A stretch of DNA of 64,000 nucleotides from Ruminococcus sp. Marseille-P6503. Lineage in GTDB: Bacteria > Bacillota > Clostridia > Oscillospirales > Ruminococcaceae. The stretch covers positions 372,001 through 436,000 of the forward strand of contig NZ_UWPB01000002.1 of assembly GCF_900604945.1 (NCBI RefSeq), in the 5' to 3' direction. Shown piece by piece: positions 53,323 through 63,207 of this stretch. The position numbers and the translations under genes were made by a program. Under the pieces are notes generated by a model that was not told where the DNA came from, searched no databases, and saw only the letters and a program-made list of their open reading frames with translations. The number at the start of each line of letters is the position of its first letter. Position 1 is the stretch's first letter.

Positions 53323-54413
53323 TGAGTAATTTGGAAAACAATTTGCCGAATGACGAGCTGGAAAACGGCGCTCAGATCCAGGAAACTCAGGAAGCTGACG
53401 AAACCAAGGCTGTAGTCAGCGAAACCGAGGAAGCTTCCGAAATTGAAACCGTCGTAGAAGAAGGCTCGGCTGAGCAAGCTGTTGCCGAGGCCGCTCCTCC
53501 TGTTAAGCACAAAGGAAGCAAAATTCCTTATGAAAGAAGAAAAGCGCTTTACGGCTACGGCTTCATTGCGATTTGGATCTTAGGAACAATTTACTTTTTC
53601 ATTCTGCCGCTCATCGAGTCGCTTATATACTCGTTCAACGAGACTAAGGTAAGCTCGGGCGGAATGGAAATGAAGTTCGTAGGCTTTCAGAACTATGTGA
53701 ACGCGTTCCGAAAGGACCAGGACTATTCAAAGGCTCTGGTTGAGATGCTTCAGAATACAGCGCTGAAAACCCCTCTGATCCTGATATTCTCCATATTCAT
53801 TGCAGTAATTCTGAATCAGAAGTTCAGAGGAAGAACCTTTGCCAGAGCGGTATTCTTCCTGCCGGTTATCATTGCTACCGGTCCTGTTATCGATATAATC
53901 AACGGTAACATGAGCACAGGCGGCTATGCCGGCGGTTCAGAGCAGTTCAGCACAATGTTCGAGGCCGATCTTGTAGACCAGCTGCTCAACTTCCTGGGAG
54001 TGTATAATATAAGCGATACGCTGACGGAAACGATAAATTCGCTGACGTCGGATATCTTCAATCTGGTATGGAATTCGGGTATTCAGATACTGCTGTTCCT
54101 GTCGGCTCTTCAGGGAATTCCGTTCTCCGCCAAGGAGGCGGCTCAGATGGAGGGAGCTACCGCCTGGGAGTATTTCTGGAAGATCACGATTCCGTATATC
54201 AGCCCTATGATCCTTGCCAGCCTGGTATACACGATCGTAGATTCGTTCGTTGATCCGTCAAACGAAGTTATGACTATCGTACTTAACAAGTCAAGCAGCT
54301 GGGAGCACGGCTATTCGGCGGCTATGGCGTGGGCATACTTCCTTATCGTAGGTATTGTGCTTGCAATCGTTGTTGCGATCATCAATAAGTTCGTTTACTA
54401 TGAAGTAGAGTAA
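53322..54413 (+). CDS. ABC sugar permease (second pair, first subunit)
   Basis: A 363-residue permease. A Glu/Ala-rich cytoplasmic N-terminus of about 60 residues comes first. Six membrane segments follow with the EAA loop AAQMEGATAWEYFWKITIPY. The long acidic N-terminus is unusual for the family. Start overlaps the previous stop by one base. Confidence 0.92.
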   Translation: MSNLENNLPNDELENGAQIQETQEADETKAVVSETEEASEIETVVEEGSAEQAVAEAAPPVKHKGSKIPYERRKALYGYGFIAIWILGTIYFFILPLIESLIYSFNETKVSSGGMEMKFVGFQNYVNAFRKDQDYSKALVEMLQNTALKTPLILIFSIFIAVILNQKFRGRTFARAVFFLPVIIATGPVIDIINGNMSTGGYAGGSEQFSTMFEADLVDQLLNFLGVYNISDTLTETINSLTSDIFNLVWNSGIQILLFLSALQGIPFSAKEAAQMEGATAWEYFWKITIPYISPMILASLVYTIVDSFVDPSNEVMTIVLNKSSSWEHGYSAAMAWAYFLIVGIVLAIVVAIINKFVYYEVE

Positions 54414-54426
54414 AGGGGGGATTACA

Positions 54427-55479
54427 GTGGCAACTAAAAAAGAAGAAAAAGAGTTTGAAAAGGAACGAAAAGCGGCGGCTAAGGCCCGTCACAAGAGAAT
54501 GAAGGAGGAAGGACTTGACAAGTACTTTACTCCCGAACAGATTCGTTATAACCGAAACAAAAGAATAGTCGGAATGGTTTGGCCGTTCTTCAGATTTCTG
54601 ATATTATTCGGTTTATGCTTTGTAATCCTTTATCCTTTGATATTCATGCTTTCAACCGCGTTCAGACCTGCGGAGCAGATGAACGACCCGTCGGTTGTAT
54701 GGCTGCCCAAAAGCCTTACGCTCAGCAACGTTGAAGAGGTATGGGGCGTTATGAATTTTGACGCGACGCTTTTGAACACGATTTTCCTGAACCTTGTTGC
54801 TTCGGTGCTTCAGGTTTTGACCTGCTCGATCACCGGCTACGGCTTTGCAAGATTCAAGTTTAAAGGAAAGGGACTGCTTTTCGGTATAGTGGTTCTTATG
54901 ATCATAGTTCCGCCTCAGATCACAACGATTCCGCTGTATCTGCAGTATGCTTACTTTGATCTGTTCGGACTTATACCGCTCTTAAACGGCGGAAATACCA
55001 TTTCGCTTATCAATACCGGATGGACGATGTATCTTCCCGCTTTGTTTGCAAACGGACTGAGAGCCGGACTGTTTATCTTCATCTTCCGTCAGTTCTTCAG
55101 AGGACTGCCTAAAGAGCTGGAGGACGCCGCTTATCTTGACGGCTGCGGACCTCTCAAGACCTATCTGAAGGTAATGGTTCCTAACGCGAAAACTTCATTC
55201 CTGACAGTTTTCCTGTTCTCTATCGTTTGGTACTGGAACGACTTCTATGTATCGTCCTCATTCTTTACAAAGAACGATACGGTAGCTCTTATGCTTAAAA
55301 ACCTCGACTCCAACCTGCAGCAGCAGCTGTTCGACGGTCAGTCGGTTTCAGTAAGACAGATCATCGTTTGGCTTGAAGCGGGCTGCGTGCTTTCGATCAC
55401 GCCTTTGCTGGTTATGTACATATTCCTCCAGAGGTACTTTATCGAAGGTATCGAGCGTTCAGGTATCACGGGTATCTGA
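54427..55479 (+). CDS. ABC sugar permease (second pair, second subunit)
   Basis: A 350-residue MalG-type permease from GTG 54427 with AAAGGGGGG upstream. A Lys/Glu-rich N-terminal helix (KKEEKEFEKERKAAAKARHK) precedes six membrane segments. The EAA loop is LEDAAYLDGCGPLKTYLKVM. Last gene of the transporter operon before a terminator. Confidence 0.92.
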   Translation: MATKKEEKEFEKERKAAAKARHKRMKEEGLDKYFTPEQIRYNRNKRIVGMVWPFFRFLILFGLCFVILYPLIFMLSTAFRPAEQMNDPSVVWLPKSLTLSNVEEVWGVMNFDATLLNTIFLNLVASVLQVLTCSITGYGFARFKFKGKGLLFGIVVLMIIVPPQITTIPLYLQYAYFDLFGLIPLLNGGNTISLINTGWTMYLPALFANGLRAGLFIFIFRQFFRGLPKELEDAAYLDGCGPLKTYLKVMVPNAKTSFLTVFLFSIVWYWNDFYVSSSFFTKNDTVALMLKNLDSNLQQQLFDGQSVSVRQIIVWLEAGCVLSITPLLVMYIFLQRYFIEGIERSGITGI

Positions 55480-55506
55480 TCATTCAGAATCAAATCAAAC
55501 ACGTTC

Positions 55507-55546
55507 AAACGCAGAAGGTTCCAAAAGGAGCTTTCTGCGTTTTTTC
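55507..55546 (+). terminator. Terminator closing the transporter operon
   Basis: AAACGCAGAA-N16-TTCTGCGTTT with a T run. Confidence 0.9.
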
Positions 55547-55605
55547 TGTATGTATTATTCAGCGGATGTTCATAAAAAAATCTGATCAGAAAACGATTTC
55601 TGACC

Positions 55606-55633
55606 TTGCATAATTTTTAATATATGATATAAT
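55606..55633 (+). promoter_or_regulatory. GH36 promoter
   Basis: TTGCAT-N16-TATAAT. Its -10 lies in ATATGATATAAT, identical to the GH74 promoter. Confidence 0.75.
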
Positions 55634-55704
55634 TACTTTAAATGCATGGCTGCCGAGGCTGTACGGAGCCTGCTGACTATTTTATATATAAGGAGTATAA
55701 AGCA

Positions 55705-57900
55705 ATGCCGATAAGCTACAATGAAAGCGCGCGGATCTTCAAGCTGCGCGCGAAGGATACCGATTATATTTTAAAGGTTGCCCCGGGGGAATATCTTGCT
55801 CACGTTTATTTTGGAAAAAAAGTTCCGGACGAGGATCTTACCTATCTGCTGAGGCTAGATGAGAACCCCTTTACGCCTGAGACAAACAACCGTGACAAAG
55901 CCTGTTACATGGACACGCTTCCCTTTGAGTATCCCTGTTTCGGACTGGGAGATTACCGGGAGCCCGCCTTTAAGATCCTGGACGAAGAGGGTATGTCTGC
56001 CTGCGATCTGCGGTATAAATCCTACAGAATATACAAGGGCAAGCCAAAGCTCAAAGGACTTCCCGCCACGTTTGAAACCGAGGAAAGCGGCTGCGAAACT
56101 CTTGAGATAACTATGGAGGATAAGCACGCGGGGCTTGAAGCGGCGCTGATATATACCGCTTTTGACAGGCTTGACGTTATTACCCGTTCGGTGATTGTAA
56201 GGAATATTGGTGAAAAGCCCTGTACGCTTACAAGAGTTTACTCCGCCTGCGTTGATTTTGATACCAATGAGTTTGATATGATAACTCTTAACGGCTCGTG
56301 GGCGAGGGAGAGAGCCGTAGAAAGATGCAGGCTTCACCACGGAAAGCAGTCCGTCGATTCAATGCGCGGGGAATCATCTCACCAGAACAATCCGTTTGTC
56401 GCTCTCTGCGAGCATAAGGCGGATGAGGAAAGCGGCGAGGTTTACGGCTTTAACTTTGTGTATTCCGGAAATTTCATTGCTCAGGCGGAGGTTACTCAGC
56501 ATAAGAAAACCCGTTTTCTTATGGGCATAAACGATATGGATTTTTCTTGGCGGCTGGAGAGCGGAGAGGAGTTTACGGCTCCGGAAGCGGTTATGGTTCA
56601 TTCCGACGCGGGACTGGGAAAGATGTCAAGGACCTTCCACGATCTTTACAGAAACAACCTTATAAGAGGCGAGTATAAGGACAAGCGCCGCCCGATACTT
56701 ATCAACAACTGGGAGGCTACGTACTTCAATTTCAATACAGAAAAGCTTATCGACATAGCGAAGGAAGCGTCCAAGCTAGGCATTGAAATGCTCGTTATGG
56801 ACGACGGCTGGTTCGGTCACAGGGATTCGGATAATTCTTCCCTCGGAGATTGGTTCGTGTATGAAAAGAAGATCAGCGGAGGCCTGAAGAGCCTTGTGGA
56901 CGAGGTCAACAAGCTGGGAATGAAATTCGGCATATGGTTCGAGCCGGAGATGATCTCGCCCGATTCAGAGCTTTATAAGGCTCATCCCGAATGGGCGATC
57001 CAGGTCGCGGGCAGAGAGCTTACCCTTTGCAGAGAGCAGTATGTGCTGGATTACTCGAGGCAGGACGTAAGGGACTATGTTTTCTCGATGATGAAGAATA
57101 TTCTTGATTCGGCGAATATCGAATATATCAAATGGGATATGAACAGGCAGCTTACAGAGGTCGGCTCAAACGCGCTGCCTGCAAACCGCCAGAGGGAGCT
57201 GTGGCACAGATATGTTCTGGGCGTTTACGAGCTTATGGACAGGGTGACCTCCGCCTATCCGCATATCCTGCTGGAAAACTGCTCGGGCGGCGGAGCCAGA
57301 TTTGATCCGGGTATGCTTTACTATAGTCCGCAGATATGGTGCTCCGACGATACCGACGCCGTTGAAAGGCTGAAGATACAGTACGGTACTTCAATGTGCT
57401 ATCCCTGCTCCGCTATGGGAGCGCACGTTTCCGACTGCCCTAACCATACCGTAGGAAGAACGACTCCGTTTGCAACAAGAGGTCATGTGGCAATGGTGGG
57501 AACCTTCGGCTATGAGCTTGACGTAACAAAGATTCCGCAGCAGGACAGAGACGCTATTCCGGGACAGATCGAGGAATTCAACAAGTACAACAAGCTTGTA
57601 AGAACCGGCGACCAGTACAGAATAGGCAATATGTTTGAGGACAATACCTGGGATTCGTGGATGTTTGTCGCTAAGGATAAAAGCGAGGCGCTGTTTGAGT
57701 TTATTCAGGTTCTCGGCAGACCTAACGAAAGGTCAAGGAGGATAAAGCTTAAGGGTCTTGACCCGGATAGATATTATTTTGAGGAGAGCCAGCCGGAAAT
57801 AAAGCTTTCGGGCGCGGCGCTGATGAACTGCGGAATCAATATAGGCGGTATGTGGGGAGATTATCAGTCTAAGATAATGCATTTTATTGCCGCTGAATAA
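55705..57900 (+). CDS. Alpha-galactosidase, family GH36
   Basis: A 731-residue cytoplasmic enzyme with no signal peptide. An N-terminal beta-supersandwich precedes the barrel. The nucleophile Asp lies in EYIKWDMNRQLTEVG and the acid-base Asp in IWCSDDTDAVERLKIQYG. ELLVMDDGWFG-type text (MLVMDDGWFGHRDSDNSSLG) and GSNALPANRQRELWHRY are GH36 signatures. It releases terminal alpha-galactose from imported oligosaccharides. Start ATG 55705 with AAGGAG upstream; the frame upstream lacks support. Confidence 0.95.
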   Translation: MPISYNESARIFKLRAKDTDYILKVAPGEYLAHVYFGKKVPDEDLTYLLRLDENPFTPETNNRDKACYMDTLPFEYPCFGLGDYREPAFKILDEEGMSACDLRYKSYRIYKGKPKLKGLPATFETEESGCETLEITMEDKHAGLEAALIYTAFDRLDVITRSVIVRNIGEKPCTLTRVYSACVDFDTNEFDMITLNGSWARERAVERCRLHHGKQSVDSMRGESSHQNNPFVALCEHKADEESGEVYGFNFVYSGNFIAQAEVTQHKKTRFLMGINDMDFSWRLESGEEFTAPEAVMVHSDAGLGKMSRTFHDLYRNNLIRGEYKDKRRPILINNWEATYFNFNTEKLIDIAKEASKLGIEMLVMDDGWFGHRDSDNSSLGDWFVYEKKISGGLKSLVDEVNKLGMKFGIWFEPEMISPDSELYKAHPEWAIQVAGRELTLCREQYVLDYSRQDVRDYVFSMMKNILDSANIEYIKWDMNRQLTEVGSNALPANRQRELWHRYVLGVYELMDRVTSAYPHILLENCSGGGARFDPGMLYYSPQIWCSDDTDAVERLKIQYGTSMCYPCSAMGAHVSDCPNHTVGRTTPFATRGHVAMVGTFGYELDVTKIPQQDRDAIPGQIEEFNKYNKLVRTGDQYRIGNMFEDNTWDSWMFVAKDKSEALFEFIQVLGRPNERSRRIKLKGLDPDRYYFEESQPEIKLSGAALMNCGINIGGMWGDYQSKIMHFIAAE

Positions 57901-57947
57901 CTTATAATTAAAATTTCAGTGAAATACGGAATATATCGGGCAGAGAC

Positions 57948-57976
57948 TTTACAGTTCCTGCCGGATATGATATAAT
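57948..57976 (+). promoter_or_regulatory. GH74 promoter
   Basis: TTTACA-N17-TATAAT, with the same ATATGATATAAT context as the GH36 promoter. Confidence 0.75.
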
Positions 57977-58042
57977 GTAATCGAATACATCAGACGACGC
58001 AGTTATATTATAATAAGAGTTTATTTTAAGGAGGATCTTGGC

Positions 58043-60322
58043 GTGAACATTAAAAAAATTATTGCTTTCGCCTGCGCTGCGGCAATAACGGCCGCGGGCT
58101 TTGCCGGCTGCGGTAAAAAGGACAGTTCGTCAAAAGCGGACGGAAAAATTGAAAAGGAGGATTATTACAACGCTCAGCCTGAGGAAACGGGCTGGGAATG
58201 GGGTAATGTTGAAATTGTCGGCGGAGGCTTCGTGCCCAACGTTATCTATAACCCAACTGAGGAAGGGCTTGCGTATGCCAGAACCGATATAGGCGGAGCT
58301 TATAAGCTGAATAAGGAAACCAATAGGTGGGAGTGCATAACCGATTTTATAGGCGGGGAAGAATGGAACCTTATGGGTATCGAAAGTATTGCCACCGACC
58401 CCGTAGAGCCTAACAGGCTGTATATTGCCGCAGGAACCTATACGACAGGAAGCGGAGCTATGCTGGTATCGGACGACTACGGAGAGAATTTTATGAAGGT
58501 CGATCTGCCCTTCGGCAACGGAGGAAACGAAGTCGGAAGAGGAGCGGGAGAGCGGCTTCAGGTAGACCCAAACGACAACAGCATTATCTACTTCGGAACC
58601 AGAAATTCGGGACTTTACAGATCAACCGATTACGGCAGGACATGGAATCCTGTTGAAAGCTTCCCTACCGACGGAGGATACGTTGAGGAAGGTTTTTCCA
58701 TCGGTCTGACCTTTGTAGCGTTTGATAAATCCTCCTCTGAGAGCGGAGAAGCTACAAAGACGGTTTTTGTCGGCGCGGCAAAAAATACCGGCAACTGTAT
58801 CTACCGTTCGGACGACGCGGGAGAAACCTGGACTGAGGTTGAAAATCCCATGTCGGCAAAGACGGAGGATAATTCGACGCTGAAGCCTGTAAAGGGCGAG
58901 GTTTCGGGCGACGGGTATCTGTATACCACCTGGTCGTATAAGGTAGGCCCCAATGAAGCAATGAAGGGCGCCGTTCAGAAGTACGATATAAAAGAGGGAA
59001 CATGGGAGGAGATAACTCCAAATCTGAGTTATACCTGCGGCTATTCGGGGCTTTCGGTCAATCCCTCAGACCCTCAGAATATTGTAGTCACCACGCTTTG
59101 CCTGTGGGCAATTGTGGACAATGTGTTTGTAACCTACGATGGCGGAAAGACATGGGATTCATTCTGGGATCCCGATACCGAGGAGGCTAATTACACAATT
59201 GACATATCTGATTCCGAATGGCTTGACTGGCAGGGTCAGCTGAAGCTCGGCTGGTGGATGACGGGAGTCGCTATAAATCCCTTTGATCCTGATGAAATAA
59301 TGTACGGCACGGGAGCGACTATCTTCGGAACGGATAACCTGACGAAAATAGCAAGCGAGCCGGTCAATCTTTCGGTACGGGCCATGGGAATTGAAGAAAC
59401 TGCTATTTTTGATTTTGTTTCGCCTAACTACCTTGACGAGGATACGCCGGAGCTTTACTCTATTATGGGCGACATCTACGGCTTCAGGCATGACGACGTA
59501 TCGGCCGCGCCGAAGGAGCATTTCGGAGATTTCAAATCCACCTCTCTTGACTGCGCCGGACAGGATTATCATTACGTCGTAAGAGCCACCGACGAGGACA
59601 GCGGAACGGTTTATTATTCCTCCGACGCCGGACAGACCTGGCAGGAGGTTGAAAGCCTTCCGGACGAGTCATTGAAAAAGTCGGGAGGAAAGGTCAAGCT
59701 TTCAGCCGACGGAAAGACGATCTTCTGGCAGTCGGGCGCGGCGGGAGTAAGACCGTACGTTACTTACGATTACGGAAAAACATGGACTGAATGCAGCGAT
59801 CTTCCCGCAGGCTCCAACATTGAAGCCGACAGGGTAAATCCGAATAAGCTATATGCGGCATACGACGGATTTTTCTACATGAGCGAGGACGGCGGTAAGA
59901 CCTTTGAGCAGATCGCCAACTTTTTGGTATCAAATGTTACCTATGAGGCGTGCGCCGACACAGAGGGAGATCTGTGGATAGCTACCGGAGCCGGCGGAGT
60001 TTATTTGCTCGATACCTCTACCGGAGAGCTTGCCGCAACCTCAAAGGACATTCAGGACTGCGACGCTCTCGGCCTGGGAAAAGCCGAAAAGGACGGCGAT
60101 TATATGACGATATATATGATCGGCGAGGCCAACAACGAAGGCCACGGAGTTTATATGTCGCAGGATAAGGGCGTTACCTGGACAAGGATCAACGACGATA
60201 CCCAGAAGTGGGGAAATGTAAACTCAAATATTTCGGGCGATCCCAAAACCTTCGGAAGGTGCTACATTTCTACTAACGGACGCGGAATTATTATGGGCAG
60301 CATTGCAGGTCAGACAGAATAA
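58043..60322 (+). CDS. GH74 xyloglucanase, predicted lipoprotein
   Basis: A 759-residue two-propeller protein from GTG 58043 (AAGGAGG upstream). The lipobox FAGC places Cys23 at the membrane anchor. N-terminal GGGFVPNVIYNPTEEGLAYA then RTDIGGAY contains the probable catalytic Asp82. NPFDPDEIMYGTGATIFGTD holds the second acid, probably Asp415. Repeated DYGRTW/DAGETW/DGGKTW Asp-box-like turns mark the blades. It would cut xyloglucan backbones at the cell surface. It has no binding module or dockerin. Confidence 0.92.
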   Translation: MNIKKIIAFACAAAITAAGFAGCGKKDSSSKADGKIEKEDYYNAQPEETGWEWGNVEIVGGGFVPNVIYNPTEEGLAYARTDIGGAYKLNKETNRWECITDFIGGEEWNLMGIESIATDPVEPNRLYIAAGTYTTGSGAMLVSDDYGENFMKVDLPFGNGGNEVGRGAGERLQVDPNDNSIIYFGTRNSGLYRSTDYGRTWNPVESFPTDGGYVEEGFSIGLTFVAFDKSSSESGEATKTVFVGAAKNTGNCIYRSDDAGETWTEVENPMSAKTEDNSTLKPVKGEVSGDGYLYTTWSYKVGPNEAMKGAVQKYDIKEGTWEEITPNLSYTCGYSGLSVNPSDPQNIVVTTLCLWAIVDNVFVTYDGGKTWDSFWDPDTEEANYTIDISDSEWLDWQGQLKLGWWMTGVAINPFDPDEIMYGTGATIFGTDNLTKIASEPVNLSVRAMGIEETAIFDFVSPNYLDEDTPELYSIMGDIYGFRHDDVSAAPKEHFGDFKSTSLDCAGQDYHYVVRATDEDSGTVYYSSDAGQTWQEVESLPDESLKKSGGKVKLSADGKTIFWQSGAAGVRPYVTYDYGKTWTECSDLPAGSNIEADRVNPNKLYAAYDGFFYMSEDGGKTFEQIANFLVSNVTYEACADTEGDLWIATGAGGVYLLDTSTGELAATSKDIQDCDALGLGKAEKDGDYMTIYMIGEANNEGHGVYMSQDKGVTWTRINDDTQKWGNVNSNISGDPKTFGRCYISTNGRGIIMGSIAGQTE

Positions 60323-60336
60323 TAATATACGGATTT

Positions 60337-60372
60337 CAGTCTGAGAAAGCTTTTTCTCAGACTGATTTTTTA
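60337..60372 (+). terminator. Terminator after GH74 gene
   Basis: CAGTCTGAGAAA-GCTT-TTTCTCAGACTG followed by ATTTTTT: a perfect 12-bp stem. Confidence 0.95.
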
Positions 60373-60566
60373 TGTCATGTCAGGCTTGAAAAGTACAGTG
60401 ATCTATGATATGCTGATAAAGCAGGAGTCTTAGGCTGAGCGTAATTTTTACGCTTATAAAAGCGTTGCAGATAAACTTTATTGAAGCGGCAGGATATTTG
60501 GTGATAATGCACAAATATCGGTCTGAAATCAGCTGAAATTTCTACATGGCAAATTTGACATAATGC

Positions 60567-60595
60567 TTGAAAAGCTCGGTTTTATGGTGTATAAT
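60567..60595 (+). promoter_or_regulatory. S10 operon promoter
   Basis: TTGAAA-N17-TATAAT. A TGCACAAAT box lies about 60 bp upstream (60508-60516), as in the regulatory island at 41.6 kb. Confidence 0.75.
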
Positions 60596-61010
60596 AATAC
60601 TTGCGTGACTGCACAAGGTGTCTTTTAGCTGAGTGCAAGACACCTAGATATGCGATGAAGTGAAAGGTTGCCGGCGGTGTGCCGGGTAATTTTCATGGAG
60701 TATGTCCGATTTTAAACCGGGCGACTGCAATACTGAAACACAGTACGTGCTTATGCTTCTTGCGAGAGGCGGTTTTCCGCTTTTGGCATGGGCGCTGCGG
60801 AGTGTGCTGTTTTCTGTTTTTCAAGTCCGAATACCGCGAGGGTGATTCGGAATTTTTTATCGGAATAAGAGGAAACACACGGCAGAGTGTAATTTGAAAA
60901 ACCGGCGTTTGACGGATCGATTCACAAAACCGTATTCAGACACAAGGTATTGCGGATAAGGCTTATGCCTTGCCCCCACATTTAGATATTGCAACGAGGA
61001 GGCGATTTAA
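60596..61010 (+). promoter_or_regulatory. Long structured S10-operon leader
   Basis: About 405 nt of untranslated leader. It begins with the hairpin AGGTGTCTT-N12-AAGACACCT (60616-60645). A small dyad AAGGC-TTAT-GCCTT lies near 60957-60970, just before the rpsJ start. Firmicute S10 operons can carry autoregulatory r-protein leaders; whether this is one cannot be decided by eye. No convincing gene within. Confidence 0.6.
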
Positions 61011-61325
61011 GTGGCAGTCAATGAAAAGATCAGAATCAAGATCAAGGGCTATGAACACGCGGTAGTAGACGCGGCCGCAGCTAAGATTGTAGAGGCTGTT
61101 AAGCGTTCGGGCGCACAGGTTTCAGGACCTATCCCCCTTCCTACCGATAAGGAGATCGTAACGATACTCAGAGCGGTTCATAAGTACAAGGACAGCAGAG
61201 AGCAGTTTGAAATGAGAACTCACAAAAGACTTATCGACGTAATCCGTCCTACGAAGGAAACGACGGCGGCTCTTGAGAATCTTGAACTTCCTGCAGGCGT
61301 AAACATCGTAATGGAAATCAAGTAA
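61011..61325 (+). CDS. rpsJ: 30S ribosomal protein S10
   Basis: A 104-residue S10 from GTG 61011 with GAGGAGG upstream. [20 protein letters not shown] and [19 protein letters not shown] are family signatures. First gene of the S10 ribosomal operon. Confidence 0.98.
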   Translation: MAVNEKIRIKIKGYEHAVVDAAAAKIVEAVKRSGAQVSGPIPLPTDKEIVTILRAVHKYKDSREQFEMRTHKRLIDVIRPTKETTAALENLELPAGVNIVMEIK

Positions 61326-61419
61326 TTTCCAAAAAGAGATTACAGGTAATCTCTCATCGGTGTAATGCAGGTCATGTTGGGCTTCGGCTCAACCAATAAC
61401 CAAATAGGAGGAAATAAAA

Positions 61420-62055
61420 ATGCAGAAGGGTATCATCGGCAGGAAGATCGGCATGACGCAGATCTTCGATGAGACAGGAAAGGTAATTCCTGTAACTGTT
61501 GTAGAAGCGGGCCCCTGCGTTGTCGTTCAGAAGAAGACCGTTGAAAACGACGGCTATGAGGCTGTACAGCTCGGCTTCGGCGACATCAGGGCGAAAAGAG
61601 TAAACAAGCCTCTCGCGGGGCATTTCAAAAAGGCTGACGTTGCCTTGAAGAGAACTCTCAAGGAATTCAGACTTGAGGATATTTCAGGCTTGAACGTCGG
61701 CGATATCGTAAAGGCTGACACCTTTGCCGAGGGCGACATCGTTGATGTAAGCGGCACAAGCAAGGGTAAGGGCTTTGCTGGAACGATCAAACGTCACAAC
61801 AATGCAAGACTTAAGGAAACTCACGGTACAGGTCCTGTTCACAGACACGCAGGCTCTATGGGCGCTTGTTCTTCTCCTTCGAGAATCTACAAGGGCAAGG
61901 GAATGCCGGGTCACATGGGCGCCGAAAAGGTAACCGTTCAGAATCTTGAAATTGTTAAGATTGACGCGGAAAATAATCTTATCGCAATCAAGGGCGCGAT
62001 CCCGGGACCGAAGAACGGAACTGTTACGATCGTTGACTGCGTTAAGAAGGCTTAG
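61420..62055 (+). CDS. rplC: 50S ribosomal protein L3
   Basis: A 211-residue L3: [20 protein letters not shown], the extended loop [20 protein letters not shown] and [10 protein letters not shown]. It lies near the peptidyl-transferase centre. TAGGAGG upstream. Confidence 0.98.
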   Translation: MQKGIIGRKIGMTQIFDETGKVIPVTVVEAGPCVVVQKKTVENDGYEAVQLGFGDIRAKRVNKPLAGHFKKADVALKRTLKEFRLEDISGLNVGDIVKADTFAEGDIVDVSGTSKGKGFAGTIKRHNNARLKETHGTGPVHRHAGSMGACSSPSRIYKGKGMPGHMGAEKVTVQNLEIVKIDAENNLIAIKGAIPGPKNGTVTIVDCVKKA

Positions 62056-62072
62056 TGGAAGGAGGAGTTATT

Positions 62073-62696
62073 ATGTCAAAGATTTCAGTATTTGATATGA
62101 CAGGCAAAAAAGTAGCCGACACTGAGCTTAGCGACGCGATATTCGGAATCGAGCCGAATAAAGCGATAATGCACGCAATGGTTGTTAATTATCTGGCTAA
62201 CCAAAGACAGGGCACACAGTCAACTCTCACCAGAACAGAGGTTAGAGGCGGCGGAAGAAAGCCTTGGAGACAGAAGGGAACCGGTCATGCAAGACAGGGC
62301 TCTATCAGAGCTCCTCAGTGGACTCACGGCGGAGTTGCTCTCGGCCCTAAGCCCAGAGATTACAGCTATTCTCTGAATAAGAAAGAAAAAAGACTTGGCA
62401 TGAAATCAGCACTTTCGACAAAGGTAATGGACGAGAATCTTGTAGTGGTTGACGCTATCAAGGTTGAGGAGTTCAAAACCAAGACGATCATAGATATGCT
62501 CAAGGCGCTCAACGTTGAGGGCAAGGCTCTTATCGTTACGGCGGAGGCAGACAGAAAGATCGTCAAGAGTGCAGGAAACATCCCGGGCGTTAAGACGGCT
62601 ACAGTAAACACACTTAACGTATACGATATACTCAACTACGATAAGTTTATTGTTGCTTCGGACGCTGTAACAAAGATTGAGGAGGTTTATGCATAA
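62073..62696 (+). CDS. rplD: 50S ribosomal protein L4
   Basis: A 207-residue L4. The extended exit-tunnel loop includes [20 protein letters not shown] then RAPQWTHGG. In many bacteria L4 represses its own operon. Start ATG 62073 after AAGGAGGAG; its stop overlaps rplW by one base. Confidence 0.98.
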   Translation: MSKISVFDMTGKKVADTELSDAIFGIEPNKAIMHAMVVNYLANQRQGTQSTLTRTEVRGGGRKPWRQKGTGHARQGSIRAPQWTHGGVALGPKPRDYSYSLNKKEKRLGMKSALSTKVMDENLVVVDAIKVEEFKTKTIIDMLKALNVEGKALIVTAEADRKIVKSAGNIPGVKTATVNTLNVYDILNYDKFIVASDAVTKIEEVYA

Positions 62697-62989
62697 TGAC
62701 TAAGACTGCTCAAGATATTGTAATCAGACCGATTATTACTGAAGATTCAATGGAAAGACTTCAGAACAAGAAATATACTTTCGAGGTTGCCAAGGACGCC
62801 AACAAGATCGAGATCGCAAAGGCGGTTGAGGAGCTTTTCGGCGTTAAGGTCGCTAAGGTCAATACCATCAGCGTAAAGGGCAAGGAAAAAAGAATGGGCA
62901 GAAGCGTAGGCTTCAGACCTGACTGGAAAAAGGCGATCGTTACTCTTGAAGGCGATAAGACTATCGAATTCTTCGACGGAATGTATTAA
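62696..62989 (+). CDS. rplW: 50S ribosomal protein L23
   Basis: A 97-residue L23 near the nascent-chain exit: [20 protein letters not shown] and [20 protein letters not shown]. Coupled to rplD by a TAATG overlap. Confidence 0.98.
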   Translation: MTKTAQDIVIRPIITEDSMERLQNKKYTFEVAKDANKIEIAKAVEELFGVKVAKVNTISVKGKEKRMGRSVGFRPDWKKAIVTLEGDKTIEFFDGMY

Positions 62990-63207
62990 TCCGCGGAGGA
63001 ACTGACCTTCTATAAGAGGGCGCCGCGGTTGTGGCGCTTGCTCCCCCAAGGACGGCAGACCAAGTCCGGTGGGGAAGGATTCTGCGAGGCGGCGAGGGCC
63101 GCTGAGCCCAAGGTTCCATTCACCGCAGAATGTAGGTATGGAGAAGCTTTTGGAGCGCTTGCGTTCTTTGGCTTCTTCGCAAAACTCAGATTAAGGAGTG
63201 AATTTCA
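62990..63207 (+). ncRNA. GC-rich structured spacer within S10 operon (candidate RNA)
   Basis: A 218-nt gap where rplW-rplB spacers are usually short. It is far richer in G and C than other gaps here. It folds plausibly into CCCC-AAGGAC...GTCC-GGTGGGG (63042-63077), ATTCTGCG...CGCAGAAT (63081-63131) enclosing GCGG...CCGC, and GAGAAGC...GCTTCTT (63140-63178). Possibly a processing, regulatory or repeat-derived RNA. Confidence 0.4.

Noticed and set aside
60679-60897. 72-codon frame in the S10 leader
   Set aside because: GTG start without ribosome site, Cys/Phe-rich random composition.
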